64,000 bases of DNA from Thalassotalea marina (GTDB taxonomy: Bacteria; Pseudomonadota; Gammaproteobacteria; Enterobacterales; Alteromonadaceae): contig NZ_BNCK01000003.1 in assembly GCF_014656435.1 (NCBI RefSeq), positions 186,001 through 250,000 on the forward strand, in the 5' to 3' direction. Position numbers and translations under genes: made by a program. The notes beneath the pieces are model-generated. The model was given only the letters and a program-made list of their open reading frames with translations, did not search any database and was not told the DNA's origin. Of the stretch, positions 24,809-34,516 are shown one piece after another. Positions within the stretch are counted from its first letter, which is position 1. Each line of letters starts with the position of its first letter.

Positions 24809-27235
24809 TTACCACATGTAAGTTGCACTTAACGTGACACGTCTTCCGGAGGTGTAATAACACTTTTTACTGTTACATGTACTCAGCTCATTTTGATCAA
24901 ATAAGTTTCTAACATTGAGTGCTAAACTCCACTGCGCAAGATCATATTTTAAGCTACTGTCAACCATAGTGTAACTCGGTACTTCTTTAGGTGACTTTTC
25001 ACCCGTTCCGTTATTTTCACCAATAAAACGTGCACCGAATCCCACCTGTATACCGTTATCAAAATAATAATCGCCCCATACCGACAAGGTATGTTCAGAG
25101 ACTGCGTTACTTTGTTTGCCAATTTCAGCCTCGTTAACGCTATTGACGACTTCTGCTTTAGGGATCCATGAATAGCTCGCCATTAAGTTGCTATTTTCAG
25201 TAGGTTGCAGCAATACCTCTAATTCAGCACCTTTTACATTTACTTCACCCTTTTGCTCAGGATGAGGTTGCTCATCCCACACCCACTGTGTGTAGTCTTT
25301 TCGGGTAATATCAAATACCGCAAAACTGTATCGACCGCTATCATCCTTTGGTGTGTATCGAATACCAGCTTCTACCTGTTGACCTCTCTCTGGTGAAAAT
25401 GGTTTTAACTGTGCAGGGTCGATAGTACCTGATGGTGCAAAGGATTCTGAATAACTGATGTAAGGTGCTAAGCCATTATCAGCTTTATACACCACACCAA
25501 CACGCGACGATTGGCCATAACTTTTTTGACGTTCAACAAAATCACCATTTAATTGATACGAATTGGTTTCAGTTTCGTCATATCGTGTTGCTAGGTTAAC
25601 AATCCAGTGCTCACCAATAGTTATTTGATCCTGAACATACACACCAGTTTGTTTAACATCTGACAATCCAGTAATGTTGCTCGGCACATTGTTAAATGCC
25701 AGTTTGTTTTTTGGGTTTAATACATCAAGTGGTGCAAAGGTCGCGCCCCAAGCAGCATCAACTTCAAACTCGGTTTTTTGGTAATCCACACCAACTAAAA
25801 TTTGGTGTTTAACATTGGAGAAATCAAACGTTTTACTGATATAGGTATCAATGTTTTTAGAGGTGACATCTTCTTTACTGGCTAACCCCGTTAATTTTAC
25901 AAAACGGAAGTTATCTTTATGTTGCGGATCATCTTCATTTTTTGTGATCCAGCCTGATTTATAAACCGTTCGAAAGTCCATATCAAATTTGGCATAGCGC
26001 CCTTTTTGAGAGACCGTCCAACCATTATCAAATTGATGTTTAGCATCATAACCAATCAACCACTGCTCTTGTTCAATACCGTTAAAGTCGGTTGAGCCGC
26101 CAAACAGTGGTAGTTTTGTTTTACCATTGGGGTTAGGTAAAATTGAACCTTGGAGTAAAACTTCGTTGGTATCAGTACCTGAGTCAATATCAAACCATTG
26201 GCCGTAAACCGTTACATGTGTTTGTTTTGTTGGGCTCCAAGTAATAGAAGGGGCAAAATAATGCCTTTTATCATCCAGTGGTGTATTTTCTAATTCGCTG
26301 TCTTTGGTCATTGCTGTTAAGCGATATAACCATTCACCACGTTCATCGAGCGGACCAGAGAAGTCGACGGCAAGCTGTTTATGACTATTATTACCAACTT
26401 CTGCAACAATCTCTTTTTGGCTAAAGGTGGTTGGGCGTTTACTGACTAAGTTAATCACGCCGCCTGGACCGTTAACACCATACATCACCGATGATGGACC
26501 TTTTAATACTTCTAGACGTTCTAGACTATAGGCGTCTACCTGCCACATCCCCCAGTTGCCGTTATTACGCATTTGCAATCCGTCTAAATAAACGCCAGGT
26601 TTGTAAGCGTCAAAACCGCGAATATAGATCCAGTCCCACTGTGGTTGATCACCCCATGGCGCAGCGTTAACACCTGGTGAATAGGCTAATGCTTCAGTTA
26701 TACGACTAGCGCCTTGAATCTCCATTTTGTCGGCGGTGATCACATTAATAGACTGAGGAATATCTTCAATGGCAGCGCCAAGTTTGGTTGCTGTACTAGA
26801 ACGTTTCGCAATGTAACCTTCAACCGGCCCTTCGGCTAATTCAAGCCCAGATGCCAGCACATTAACTGACGGTAGTGCAATTGTGTTTGTTGGCACTAAA
26901 ATATAGCCATTATTGGTATAGTCTGCGCGATATTGGGTATTTGCTAATAACTGTTTAAAACCTTGCTCAACCGTGTATTGGCCAGTTAAACCAGCAGAGG
27001 TCAAACCTTGTAAAGTGGCGCTTTTAAAAGACAATTTTACACCTGATATTGCTGCAAATTCGGTTAATACCTCAGTTAAACTACCCGCCGATATTTTGTA
27101 AGTTAACGGCTGGCGCTGTTTCGCGGCATAACTTGAGCTCAGTTTATCGGCGTGTATAGGCATACTCATGGTTGCCATAACAATGCCAAATGCAATCGGG
27201 GTTAAAATCAATTTTGTTTGAGATTTTAAATACAT
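24809..27235 (-). CDS. TonB-dependent siderophore receptor with signalling (STN) domain
   Basis: An 808-aa outer-membrane receptor: signal peptide (about 1-29), an STN signalling domain (about 45-120; LTYKISAGSLTEVLTEFAAISGVKLSF), a plug (IEDIPQSINVITADKM; GVYLDGLQMRNNG; LERLEVLKGPSSVMYG, GGVINLVSKRP) and a 22-stranded barrel ending 'RRVTLSATYMW' with a terminal aromatic. STN-bearing receptors pass ligand occupancy to a FecR-type protein, and a FecR/FecI pair lies upstream on the same strand. The plug resembles ferrichrome/ferrioxamine/pyoverdine-type receptors; the siderophore cannot be named. A candidate Fur box lies in front. Confidence 0.92.
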   Translation of the reverse strand: MYLKSQTKLILTPIAFGIVMATMSMPIHADKLSSSYAAKQRQPLTYKISAGSLTEVLTEFAAISGVKLSFKSATLQGLTSAGLTGQYTVEQGFKQLLANTQYRADYTNNGYILVPTNTIALPSVNVLASGLELAEGPVEGYIAKRSSTATKLGAAIEDIPQSINVITADKMEIQGASRITEALAYSPGVNAAPWGDQPQWDWIYIRGFDAYKPGVYLDGLQMRNNGNWGMWQVDAYSLERLEVLKGPSSVMYGVNGPGGVINLVSKRPTTFSQKEIVAEVGNNSHKQLAVDFSGPLDERGEWLYRLTAMTKDSELENTPLDDKRHYFAPSITWSPTKQTHVTVYGQWFDIDSGTDTNEVLLQGSILPNPNGKTKLPLFGGSTDFNGIEQEQWLIGYDAKHQFDNGWTVSQKGRYAKFDMDFRTVYKSGWITKNEDDPQHKDNFRFVKLTGLASKEDVTSKNIDTYISKTFDFSNVKHQILVGVDYQKTEFEVDAAWGATFAPLDVLNPKNKLAFNNVPSNITGLSDVKQTGVYVQDQITIGEHWIVNLATRYDETETNSYQLNGDFVERQKSYGQSSRVGVVYKADNGLAPYISYSESFAPSGTIDPAQLKPFSPERGQQVEAGIRYTPKDDSGRYSFAVFDITRKDYTQWVWDEQPHPEQKGEVNVKGAELEVLLQPTENSNLMASYSWIPKAEVVNSVNEAEIGKQSNAVSEHTLSVWGDYYFDNGIQVGFGARFIGENNGTGEKSPKEVPSYTMVDSSLKYDLAQWSLALNVRNLFDQNELSTCNSKKCYYTSGRRVTLSATYMW

Positions 27236-27282
27236 GTAATCATACTCATTTCGTCATTATTAACTTAATTACCGAGCCAAAT

Positions 27283-27301
27283 GAAATTAAGTATCATTAT
27301 T
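27283..27301 (-). promoter_or_regulatory. Candidate Fur box before the receptor gene
   Basis: The minus-strand 19-mer AATAATGATACTTAATTTC matches the classical Fur consensus GATAATGATAATCATTATC at 14 of 19 positions by hand count. It lies about 50 bp before the receptor start and 12 bp after the exbD stop, so the receptor may have its own iron-repressed promoter. Confidence 0.5.
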
Positions 27302-27312
27302 ATTTGAATAAT

Positions 27313-27747
27313 TTATTGCACCGCAGACACTGACGAAGATTTTTCCTGTTCAGTCACAAACCCTAGTTTAATGACACCTTGCTGCTGAGCCAGCGCCATA
27401 ACTTTCACTACCGATTTATAGGCAAGGTCGCCATCAGCATATAGTTCAATGGTTGGCTGCGGCTCTGTTTGCGCGATGGTTTTAAACTTTTCCGTCAATT
27501 CTTGATAACTAAGTTGCTGTTTATTCCACCACAGTGAACCATCTAATTTTAAATCTAACGCAATAGCGTCTTGGGGTGTATTCTCGGTTACGGTTTGCAC
27601 CTTAGGTAAATTGACCTCAATTGACTGAGTGATCACAGGTACTGCTATCATAAAAATAATTAACAGCACCAACATCACATCCACCAAGGGCGTCATATTG
27701 ATTTCTGCCATCGCATCTTGTGAGTCGCGACCGCTATTAAACGCCAT
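27313..27747 (-). CDS. exbD: ExbD, energy-transducing biopolymer transporter subunit
   Basis: A 144-aa inner-membrane protein with a short cytoplasmic N terminus, one membrane helix (about 20-42) that starts with the essential Asp in MTPLVDVMLVLLIIFM, and a periplasmic domain (about 50-135). With ExbB it turns the proton-motive force into energy for TonB. It overlaps exbB by 11 bp. Confidence 0.93.
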   Translation of the reverse strand: MAFNSGRDSQDAMAEINMTPLVDVMLVLLIIFMIAVPVITQSIEVNLPKVQTVTENTPQDAIALDLKLDGSLWWNKQQLSYQELTEKFKTIAQTEPQPTIELYADGDLAYKSVVKVMALAQQQGVIKLGFVTEQEKSSSVSAVQ

Positions 27748-28447
27748 GTGACTTTCCTTTGATGTTAACCACCTCCGGCACGGAGCCTAATAACAAATAA
27801 CCATTTAATTGCTGAGCAAAGCCATTCAGTCTGCTCGCCAATTTACGATTGCTTCTGGTTAAAGCGTTGTAAGCAAGCACAGCAGGAATCGCCACTAACA
27901 AACCAAACGCTGTCATGACTAACGCTTCGCCGACGGGGCCTGCCAATTGGTCGATACCTGCCTTACCGGTTGCACCAATTTTGATCAACGCATGATAAAT
28001 CCCCCAAACGGTACCAAATAAACCGACAAAGGGCGCTGTCGCTCCGATTGATGCCAAGGTTGTTAAGCCTTTTTGCGCTTGTTCACTACTTTGCTCTAAA
28101 GACAATTGCAAACTTGCAGCTATCCAATCAGCAAGTGGCAAGCTATGTGTTAATGTTGCGCCATTGTCTTGATGTTGTGACTTAGCCATAACGCCGGCGT
28201 GCACTAAGCTAAAAAATGGGTCGTGTATTAGTTTGTTATCGAGTTTAGCTAAGCCTTGCTCAATATCTGACGCCGCCCAAAATGCCGGCAACTTAGTGGA
28301 TAGTTTCAGTAGTTTTACTTGTGTTAACCATTTACTGATCAAGATTGACCAAGTGAGCACCGACATGATCAGCAGCACGCCTGCAACCGATTTGATCACA
28401 AAGTCACTTTGCTGCCACAGCGAGGCAATACCGTAAGGATTTTCCAT
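27737..28447 (-). CDS. exbB: ExbB, MotA/TolQ/ExbB proton channel family protein
   Basis: A 236-aa inner-membrane protein with three helices (about 19-38, 129-152, 170-196). The family signature is present in LASIGATAPFVGLFGTVWGIYHAL and 'GEALVMTAFGLLVAIPAVLAYN'. It forms the pentameric proton channel around ExbD. It is the middle gene of a tonB-exbB-exbD run. Confidence 0.93.
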   Translation of the reverse strand: MENPYGIASLWQQSDFVIKSVAGVLLIMSVLTWSILISKWLTQVKLLKLSTKLPAFWAASDIEQGLAKLDNKLIHDPFFSLVHAGVMAKSQHQDNGATLTHSLPLADWIAASLQLSLEQSSEQAQKGLTTLASIGATAPFVGLFGTVWGIYHALIKIGATGKAGIDQLAGPVGEALVMTAFGLLVAIPAVLAYNALTRSNRKLASRLNGFAQQLNGYLLLGSVPEVVNIKGKSHGV

Positions 28448-28503
28448 AAAAGCGTTCCGTTTAAGTTTATGAGTTATTTTAGTTTTTTAGTTAAATGAGT
28501 TAT

Positions 28504-29313
28504 TTAAGTGTCAGTTAAAGAGAAGTAAATTGGCTGCACATACCAAAAGCCGATTGATTGACCATTTTTAGTCGCCGGTTGATAACGCCATTTTGCCACC
28601 GCCGCACGAGCAGCTTGGTCAAGCCGATTGAAACCACTACTTTGTTTAATACGCATTTCACCTACTTGACCATTAGCCAGAATGTAGATTTCTAATAACA
28701 CTGTGCCCTCTTCTTTTAACCGCCTTGAAATTCTGGGATAAGGTGGTGCAGGGTTTTGCCCAAGTGTCGCATCAACTCGTGGCGGTACAATATCCTGTTC
28801 GGCTTCAACCACCGCCTTGGCTGGTTGCGGCGTTGGTGTTGGTGTTTCAGTTGGTTTGGTGCTTTGTTTTGGCGCAATTGGCGCTATCGTTTTTTCGATA
28901 GGCTTGTCAGCTGGCTTTATCTTTTCTAGCAGCTTTTGCTCGGGGTTTGGCTGTGATAATTTAGCATCCGGCTTTATCGGCGTATCGTTTTTGTTAACCG
29001 GCGTTGGCACTGCTCTTTGAGCTTCCACTTGCACATTATCTACCTGACTCGATTCAAGCGGTTGCGTTATCGGCTTGACAGGTGCTTGCTCTTTAACCGG
29101 CGGCATTTCATTTTCAATTGCAGGCGGCGGCTCATTTACTGAGTGTGCTTGTTCAAAAACCACGGGCTGAGATCGCGTCACCAGCATGCCTTGCAATACT
29201 TTTTTCGGCGGCACTGGTTCTGGTGTTAACTCAACAAACATCAAACCAATAAACATTAAGTGAACGGCAAATACCATCGCAGGGATCTTTATCCCTGAGA
29301 AAACACTTTTCAA
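28504..29313 (-). CDS. tonB: TonB, energy transducer
   Basis: A 269-aa protein with one N-terminal membrane helix (about 10-28), a long Pro/Lys/Glu-rich periplasmic linker (30-180) and a C-terminal TonB domain (PYPRISRRLKEEGTVLLEIYILANGQ; LDQAARAAVAKWRYQPA). It contacts the TonB box of the receptor. The start chosen is a TTG with AAGGT upstream on the minus strand; the next ATG is 12 codons later and would cut the membrane anchor short. Confidence 0.9.
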   Translation of the reverse strand: MKSVFSGIKIPAMVFAVHLMFIGLMFVELTPEPVPPKKVLQGMLVTRSQPVVFEQAHSVNEPPPAIENEMPPVKEQAPVKPITQPLESSQVDNVQVEAQRAVPTPVNKNDTPIKPDAKLSQPNPEQKLLEKIKPADKPIEKTIAPIAPKQSTKPTETPTPTPQPAKAVVEAEQDIVPPRVDATLGQNPAPPYPRISRRLKEEGTVLLEIYILANGQVGEMRIKQSSGFNRLDQAARAAVAKWRYQPATKNGQSIGFWYVQPIYFSLTDT

Positions 29314-29435
29314 TTGATTACCTTATTACTGCCGCGCAGCGTTGTTTCAAATAGCTTCTATACCTGTTTACCGCACCAAACCATAAAAAGTATCAGCTGT
29401 AGTGAATAGCAAATAAAAATATGCCCGTTTGAGCT

Positions 29436-30401
29436 CTATGAATGCGGCGCCTTTGGTACAATCGCCAGCCACCACTTGGTACGATAAACAACATCAATCG
29501 CCAATGATTCACATAAAAGTGCTAACGTACCGGTGAAATCATGTATATCAAAGGTACCTGACACTTGAATATTCCTTATCGAATTATCGATATTGACCAA
29601 CCGATGATGATAACGCCCCAACTCTTCAATAAGTTGAAACAATGGCAAAGAAGCTGCGACAAAAAGCCCTTTGCGCCACATGGCAGATAACTGCAATTTG
29701 TTCACTTTAGGCTGTAACATATGTCGGCTAAATTTAAGTGACTCTCCCGCTTTTACCATTAACTCAGCATGCTCAGTGGTGACCAAAACCGCATGTTCAC
29801 TCACTTCAACTTCTATCCCTTGTTCCGTTGCTTTGACATTAAAGGCAGTACCGAGTGCTTCGATGACACCATGATCCGTTATCACCCGAAAAGGCGGTAA
29901 TAGCTCACCATGTTTTTTGCCTGTGGTGATAAATATTTCACCGGCGAGCAAATTCAAGCTGCGCTGTACTTGATTAAAGGTAGTGGTGATTTTAGTCTGG
30001 GTGTTTAATTCAATGACACTGCCATCGTTTAAAGTGACGGTCTTTGACTCACCGATAGCAGTTTGATGATCGGCGATCACGCTATGATGTAGCCCTGATT
30101 GCACCGTTAAGTAACCTGTTGTGGGAATGGCAAACAAAGCACTGAGCAGTTTTACTACACGGCGCCGACCTTGCTGATTAAGCGTTAACATCGTCTGGCT
30201 ATTAACCGAGCAGGGTAAATGCTCGATGTTGGTTAAAAAATGATTTGCCTGCTGCCAAGCATCTCGATGTGCCTTATTTTGCGCTAACCACAAATTTAAA
30301 CGCTTAATATCAAGCTCTGTCACGTCGTCAGATTGCAGCAATACCAGCCAATCAGCCACTTGTTCGATAACGGCGCTATCTTTGTGTGTGTTTAATTGCA
30401 T
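29436..30401 (-). CDS. fecR: FecR-family anti-sigma/signal transducer
   Basis: A 321-aa protein: an N-terminal cytoplasmic sigma-binding domain (DUF4880-like, VADWLVLLQSDDVTELDIKRLNLWL and AHRDAWQQA), a membrane helix about 78-100, the FecR periplasmic beta domain (GESKTVTLNDGSVIELNTQTKI; VIEALGTAFNVKA) and a C-terminal STN-like domain that meets the receptor's STN domain. It relays siderophore binding to the sigma factor encoded 3 bp upstream. Confidence 0.92.
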   Translation of the reverse strand: MQLNTHKDSAVIEQVADWLVLLQSDDVTELDIKRLNLWLAQNKAHRDAWQQANHFLTNIEHLPCSVNSQTMLTLNQQGRRRVVKLLSALFAIPTTGYLTVQSGLHHSVIADHQTAIGESKTVTLNDGSVIELNTQTKITTTFNQVQRSLNLLAGEIFITTGKKHGELLPPFRVITDHGVIEALGTAFNVKATEQGIEVEVSEHAVLVTTEHAELMVKAGESLKFSRHMLQPKVNKLQLSAMWRKGLFVAASLPLFQLIEELGRYHHRLVNIDNSIRNIQVSGTFDIHDFTGTLALLCESLAIDVVYRTKWWLAIVPKAPHS

Positions 30402-30404
30402 TAT

Positions 30405-30902
30405 TTAGTCCAACATCAGGCAGGCAATAAATGCCTTTTTCATGTGACGTTTTACCGTGATTTCGGCAATATCAAACTGCTGGGCAATATCCTTGTATTT
30501 GTATCCGTCTAGCTGCGCGAGTAGAAATATTTTTCGCGTTAATGTCGGTAGCTGAGATAACGCTTTGTCCAGTCGCATTAAAGTTTCAATCACAATATAT
30601 TTGTGTTCTGGCCCAACAACTTCGTGCTCTGATGCATGAGAGATAGCCGATAAATAGGCTTGTTCAACATCTTTACGGCGCCAGTGATCAATAACTAAAC
30701 CTTTAGCAATATGCGTTAATAATGCTCTAGGCTTGTTTTCAATTGCGCGGGCATTATTTTTATTGGTTAACAGCCGGATAAAAGTGTCTTGTGAAATATC
30801 GGCAGCCAGCTCAGCACAGCCGACTTTTTTACACAACCAAGAGGCAAGCCAAGACCGATTATCCAGATATATACCATCAAAATTTTGTTGAACTATCGAC
30901 AT
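30405..30902 (-). CDS. fecI: FecI-like ECF sigma factor
   Basis: An extracytoplasmic-function sigma-70 factor of about 165 aa with region 2 (WLASWLCKKVGCAELAADISQDTFIRLL) and region 4 (LPTLTRKIFLLAQLDGYKYKDIAQQFDIAEITVKRHM). It directs RNA polymerase to the receptor promoter when released through FecR. The frame extends upstream to a TTG at 30932, but the ATG at 30902 is preferred because a candidate Fur box covers 30918-30936 and would otherwise lie inside the coding region; an ATG at 30926 is also possible. Confidence 0.9.
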   Translation of the reverse strand: MSIVQQNFDGIYLDNRSWLASWLCKKVGCAELAADISQDTFIRLLTNKNNARAIENKPRALLTHIAKGLVIDHWRRKDVEQAYLSAISHASEHEVVGPEHKYIVIETLMRLDKALSQLPTLTRKIFLLAQLDGYKYKDIAQQFDIAEITVKRHMKKAFIACLMLD

Positions 30903-30917
30903 CGCAACAACCGTAAT

Positions 30918-30936
30918 GCAAATCATTTTCAATATC
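30918..30936 (-). promoter_or_regulatory. Candidate Fur box before the fecI gene
   Basis: The minus-strand 19-mer GATATTGAAAATGATTTGC matches GATAATGATAATCATTATC at 14 of 19 positions by hand count. It sits just before the preferred fecI start, which fits iron repression of the fecIR operon. Confidence 0.5.
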
Positions 30937-31195
30937 AGTTCGCATTATTGATCAAAGCTGTCGTTGTCATCAAGCTAAGTTGTGGCTTTTTCAACAAACA
31001 ATTAGTGTCAGCGGTGCGCTAAAAACTTGTGTACACTTGTTGGTAAAGCCTACACAATGAAACTTGATGTAAAAACTGAAAGCCAAGTTTGCCAAGTTAC
31101 AAATCCTATATCCCAATATTTTGGGTTTGTTGTAAGGTATGAAAGTTAAACTTTATCTACACATTACGCCTGTTGCGTAACGGAGCTGCTGTTAT

Positions 31196-34100
31196 ATGTT
31201 AGATTGGATTATTGCTCAGTTTACTATCCCGAGTGACAGTATTCTGATTTATGGCAACTACAACCCTTGGTTGGTTGCTCTTTCTATCTTTATTGCTATT
31301 TTTGCTTCTTTTATGGGGCTGCAAGTTGCCAGTCAAGCAACTGATAAAGTGTCTAGACTTCGACGTCATAGCATGCACGCCATTGGCAGTATCGCACTTG
31401 GTGGTGGCATTTGGAGCATGCACTTTATAGGTATGTTGGCATTTAACTTGTGCACCGTAGTTGAATACAACGCAACTATTACCCTAGTCTCCATGTTACC
31501 AGGCATTTTTGCTTCTTGGGTCGCACTGAACTACATCAACAGCCACCACAAGGGTTTCCTTTCTTTGTTAATTGGTGGTGTTTTAGTTGGAGCTGGCATT
31601 GGCACCATGCATTATACCGGCATGGCAGCCATGGAAATGGCGCCATTATTGCGCTACGAATTATGGGTATTTGCCTTATCAATCGTTGTTGCCGTCACTC
31701 TTGCCATGCTCTCGCTGTGGATCCATTTTGGCTTAGCAGTTTTTCGTAAAAAAGGCATGAAATGGTGGTATCCCCAGCTGTTGGCTAGCGTTGTTATGGG
31801 CTGCGCAATAACTGGCATGCATTACACAGGAATGGCAGCAGCTCGCTTTGTGCGTCCGCCTGGGCTTGAGTTAAGCAACCAAGATTCACAAATTTCAATT
31901 TATCTTGCCTTAGGTATTTCTATCACCACTGTCGTTATCATCTGCTTAGTTTTAGGTTTAAACATGATTTATCGCTACAAAGATATTTCACGTAAATCTA
32001 TAGAAAATGAACGCCGGTTGCGCGCCATGATGGACACAGCCGTTGATGGTATTGTCAGTATCGACAGTAAAGGTAAGGTGCTTAATATCAACCAAGCAAC
32101 AGAAAAACTGTTAGGTTGGTCATCGGCAGAATTATTAGGCAAAAACGTCAATGTTTTAGTACCAAACCCATACCATGACGGACATGATGACTACATAAAA
32201 CGCTACCTTGACACAGGTGAGGCCAATATCATCGGCAAAGGTAGAGAAGTGGAAGCGGTTCACAAAGATGGTAACAGAGTCGCCATTCGGCTTGCCATTG
32301 GTCATGTAAAACTCAGTGACAGTGACTTTTTTGTCGCCTTTATCACCGACATTCGACCACGCATAAAAATGGAACAAGCACTGCGCGATAACGAAGAGAA
32401 GTTCCGCTCACTTATTACCAATATTCCAGGCATTGCTTACCGATGTAAAGAAAGTATTGATTGGCCTATGATCTATATCAGTGATGCGGTTGAATCAATA
32501 ACTGGATATCCAGCTAAAGACTTTTTACTACCAAACCCTAAACGCAGTTTTGCTGATCTTATTCATCCAGACGATCAACAACGAGTGATCGATGGTGTCA
32601 CCTTAGACGGCCCATTTAAAATTGAATATCGCCTAATTAGACACGATGGTGAGATACGCTGGATGATGGAACAAGGCATACATATTAAAGCTCATGGCCA
32701 AAAAGACGCTTGGCTTGACGGTTTTATTATGGACATTACCGAACGAAGGGAAATGGAGTTAGCGCTCAGAGAAGCAAAAGAAACCGCAGAACAAGCGGCC
32801 TTAGCCCGCGCCAGTTTTATGGCCAACATGAGTCATGAAATTCGCACACCGATGAACGCTATAATTGGTTTTAGTGATATTTTATTAGAAAGCCCTCTGC
32901 AGGAAGAGCAACAAAAGCAGCTGAAAACTATCAACAATTCAGCAAAATCATTACTGCATCTACTCAATGACGTATTAGATAGTGCCAAGCTTGATAAAGG
33001 CAAGCTAGAGTTAGAAATACGTGACTTTTCACTAATACAAGAAGTTGATGAAGTGGTTTCAACACTTTGGTTACAAGCGCGCAATAAAGGATTATTACTA
33101 ACCGTTGATGTATCACCTAAATTAAAACAAAACTACAGTGGTTCACCAGAACGTATTCGTCAGGTGTTAACCAACTTACTGAATAACGCGATTAAATTTA
33201 CGCAAGAAGGTTTTGTTAAAGTTAGCGTTACGCCAACTCAAAATAACCAGGTTGAATTTGTGATCCGTGATAGCGGTATTGGCATGAGCGAACCACAATT
33301 AGCCACTGTGTTTGACCCATTTACTCAGGCTGATGCCTCGATGAGTCGTCGTTTTGGCGGAACAGGACTTGGCACAACCATCAGTAAACAACTGGTAGAA
33401 TTGATGGGCGGCACTATCACGGTAGAAAGTGAATTAAATAAGGGCACAACATTTACCGTGTCTTTGCCGCTGCAGTCAGGACAGCGTCCGGTTGTTGAAC
33501 AAACACAACAACGCATAAGCTTGCCACCAATGAAAATATTAGTTGTTGATGATATTCAGCAAAATATTGACTTATTAACGGTATTGTTAGAGCGTGAAGG
33601 CCATACCGTGGTAACTGCTCGTGATGGTCAACAAGCATTAATTCGCATGGCCTCTGAAGAGGATCTCGACTTAGCTATAATGGATGTTCAAATGCCGATT
33701 ATGGACGGATTAACCGCGGCTAAAGAACGTAGAAAAGTTGAACAAGAAATGGCGTTGCCGCACTTGCCAATTATCGCTTTTACTGCCAGTGTACTTGATG
33801 ATGACCGTGTTGCCGCACAAAGTGCAGGCATGGATGGTTTTGCCAATAAACCTGTTGACCTTATTGCACTTTTTAATGAAGTGGCACGTGTACTTGAACT
33901 GGAGTCTTATGCAGCAGATGTATCAAGTAACGATCAGTCTTTAGGCAAACTGATCGATGAGAAAAAGGGCATTGCGCTTTGGGGTTCACACCAAGCGTAC
34001 TATCAGGAATTAGCGCAATTTATCACTCAGCAGGCCGATGATTTTGACTGCATGCCAGCGCTAGCACAACAGCATAACTGGACAGATTTAAAAGCAGTTG

Positions 34101-34507
34101 CACATAAACTAAAAGGTACATGTGGTAACTTGTCTTTGATTAGTTTGATGCGCCATTTTGAAAAACTTGAAGCGGTGTTAAACAGCCATCCTGAACAAAG
34201 TGGTACTATCATTGAACATATACAGGCAATGTACAAAGAGGTGGAAAAAGAAGTTAATGCACAACATAATGATCAACAGTCAGCCGATTCACGTATTGAA
34301 AATGTTGACGTAATTATTGACGCATTAACCCAGCTAAAACTTGCTGCTGAACAAAACGAAATTGACGAAACAGCTTTAATGTTGATTGAGCAACAAGTGG
34401 CAAGCGCATACCGAGTGGAACTCGACGCAATATGCCAAGCAATAAATGATTTTGAATTCCCCCAAGGAGTGGCCTTAATAGATACTTTACTGAACGAAAT
34501 AAACTAA
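31196..34507 (+). CDS. MHYT-PAS hybrid sensor histidine kinase with receiver and Hpt domains
   Basis: A 1103-aa membrane kinase. Seven N-terminal helices carry the MHYT signature three times (MHFIGM, MHYTGMAAM, MHYTGMAAAR); MHYT domains are proposed to bind copper and sense diatomic gases or redox state. Two PAS domains follow (about 275-395 and 400-525, the second of PAS_3 type with 'HPDDQQRV'), then HisKA (FMANMSHEIRTPMNAI), the ATPase core (NLLNNAIKFTQ; GGTGLGTTISKQL), a receiver (Asp in LAIMDVQMPIMDG) and an Hpt domain (His in AVAHKLKGTCGN). All relay modules are in one chain. The HD-GYP regulator starts 10 bp downstream and is the likely output. Confidence 0.92.
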   Translation: MLDWIIAQFTIPSDSILIYGNYNPWLVALSIFIAIFASFMGLQVASQATDKVSRLRRHSMHAIGSIALGGGIWSMHFIGMLAFNLCTVVEYNATITLVSMLPGIFASWVALNYINSHHKGFLSLLIGGVLVGAGIGTMHYTGMAAMEMAPLLRYELWVFALSIVVAVTLAMLSLWIHFGLAVFRKKGMKWWYPQLLASVVMGCAITGMHYTGMAAARFVRPPGLELSNQDSQISIYLALGISITTVVIICLVLGLNMIYRYKDISRKSIENERRLRAMMDTAVDGIVSIDSKGKVLNINQATEKLLGWSSAELLGKNVNVLVPNPYHDGHDDYIKRYLDTGEANIIGKGREVEAVHKDGNRVAIRLAIGHVKLSDSDFFVAFITDIRPRIKMEQALRDNEEKFRSLITNIPGIAYRCKESIDWPMIYISDAVESITGYPAKDFLLPNPKRSFADLIHPDDQQRVIDGVTLDGPFKIEYRLIRHDGEIRWMMEQGIHIKAHGQKDAWLDGFIMDITERREMELALREAKETAEQAALARASFMANMSHEIRTPMNAIIGFSDILLESPLQEEQQKQLKTINNSAKSLLHLLNDVLDSAKLDKGKLELEIRDFSLIQEVDEVVSTLWLQARNKGLLLTVDVSPKLKQNYSGSPERIRQVLTNLLNNAIKFTQEGFVKVSVTPTQNNQVEFVIRDSGIGMSEPQLATVFDPFTQADASMSRRFGGTGLGTTISKQLVELMGGTITVESELNKGTTFTVSLPLQSGQRPVVEQTQQRISLPPMKILVVDDIQQNIDLLTVLLEREGHTVVTARDGQQALIRMASEEDLDLAIMDVQMPIMDGLTAAKERRKVEQEMALPHLPIIAFTASVLDDDRVAAQSAGMDGFANKPVDLIALFNEVARVLELESYAADVSSNDQSLGKLIDEKKGIALWGSHQAYYQELAQFITQQADDFDCMPALAQQHNWTDLKAVAHKLKGTCGNLSLISLMRHFEKLEAVLNSHPEQSGTIIEHIQAMYKEVEKEVNAQHNDQQSADSRIENVDVIIDALTQLKLAAEQNEIDETALMLIEQQVASAYRVELDAICQAINDFEFPQGVALIDTLLNEIN

Positions 34508-34516
34508 GGTTGTAAC

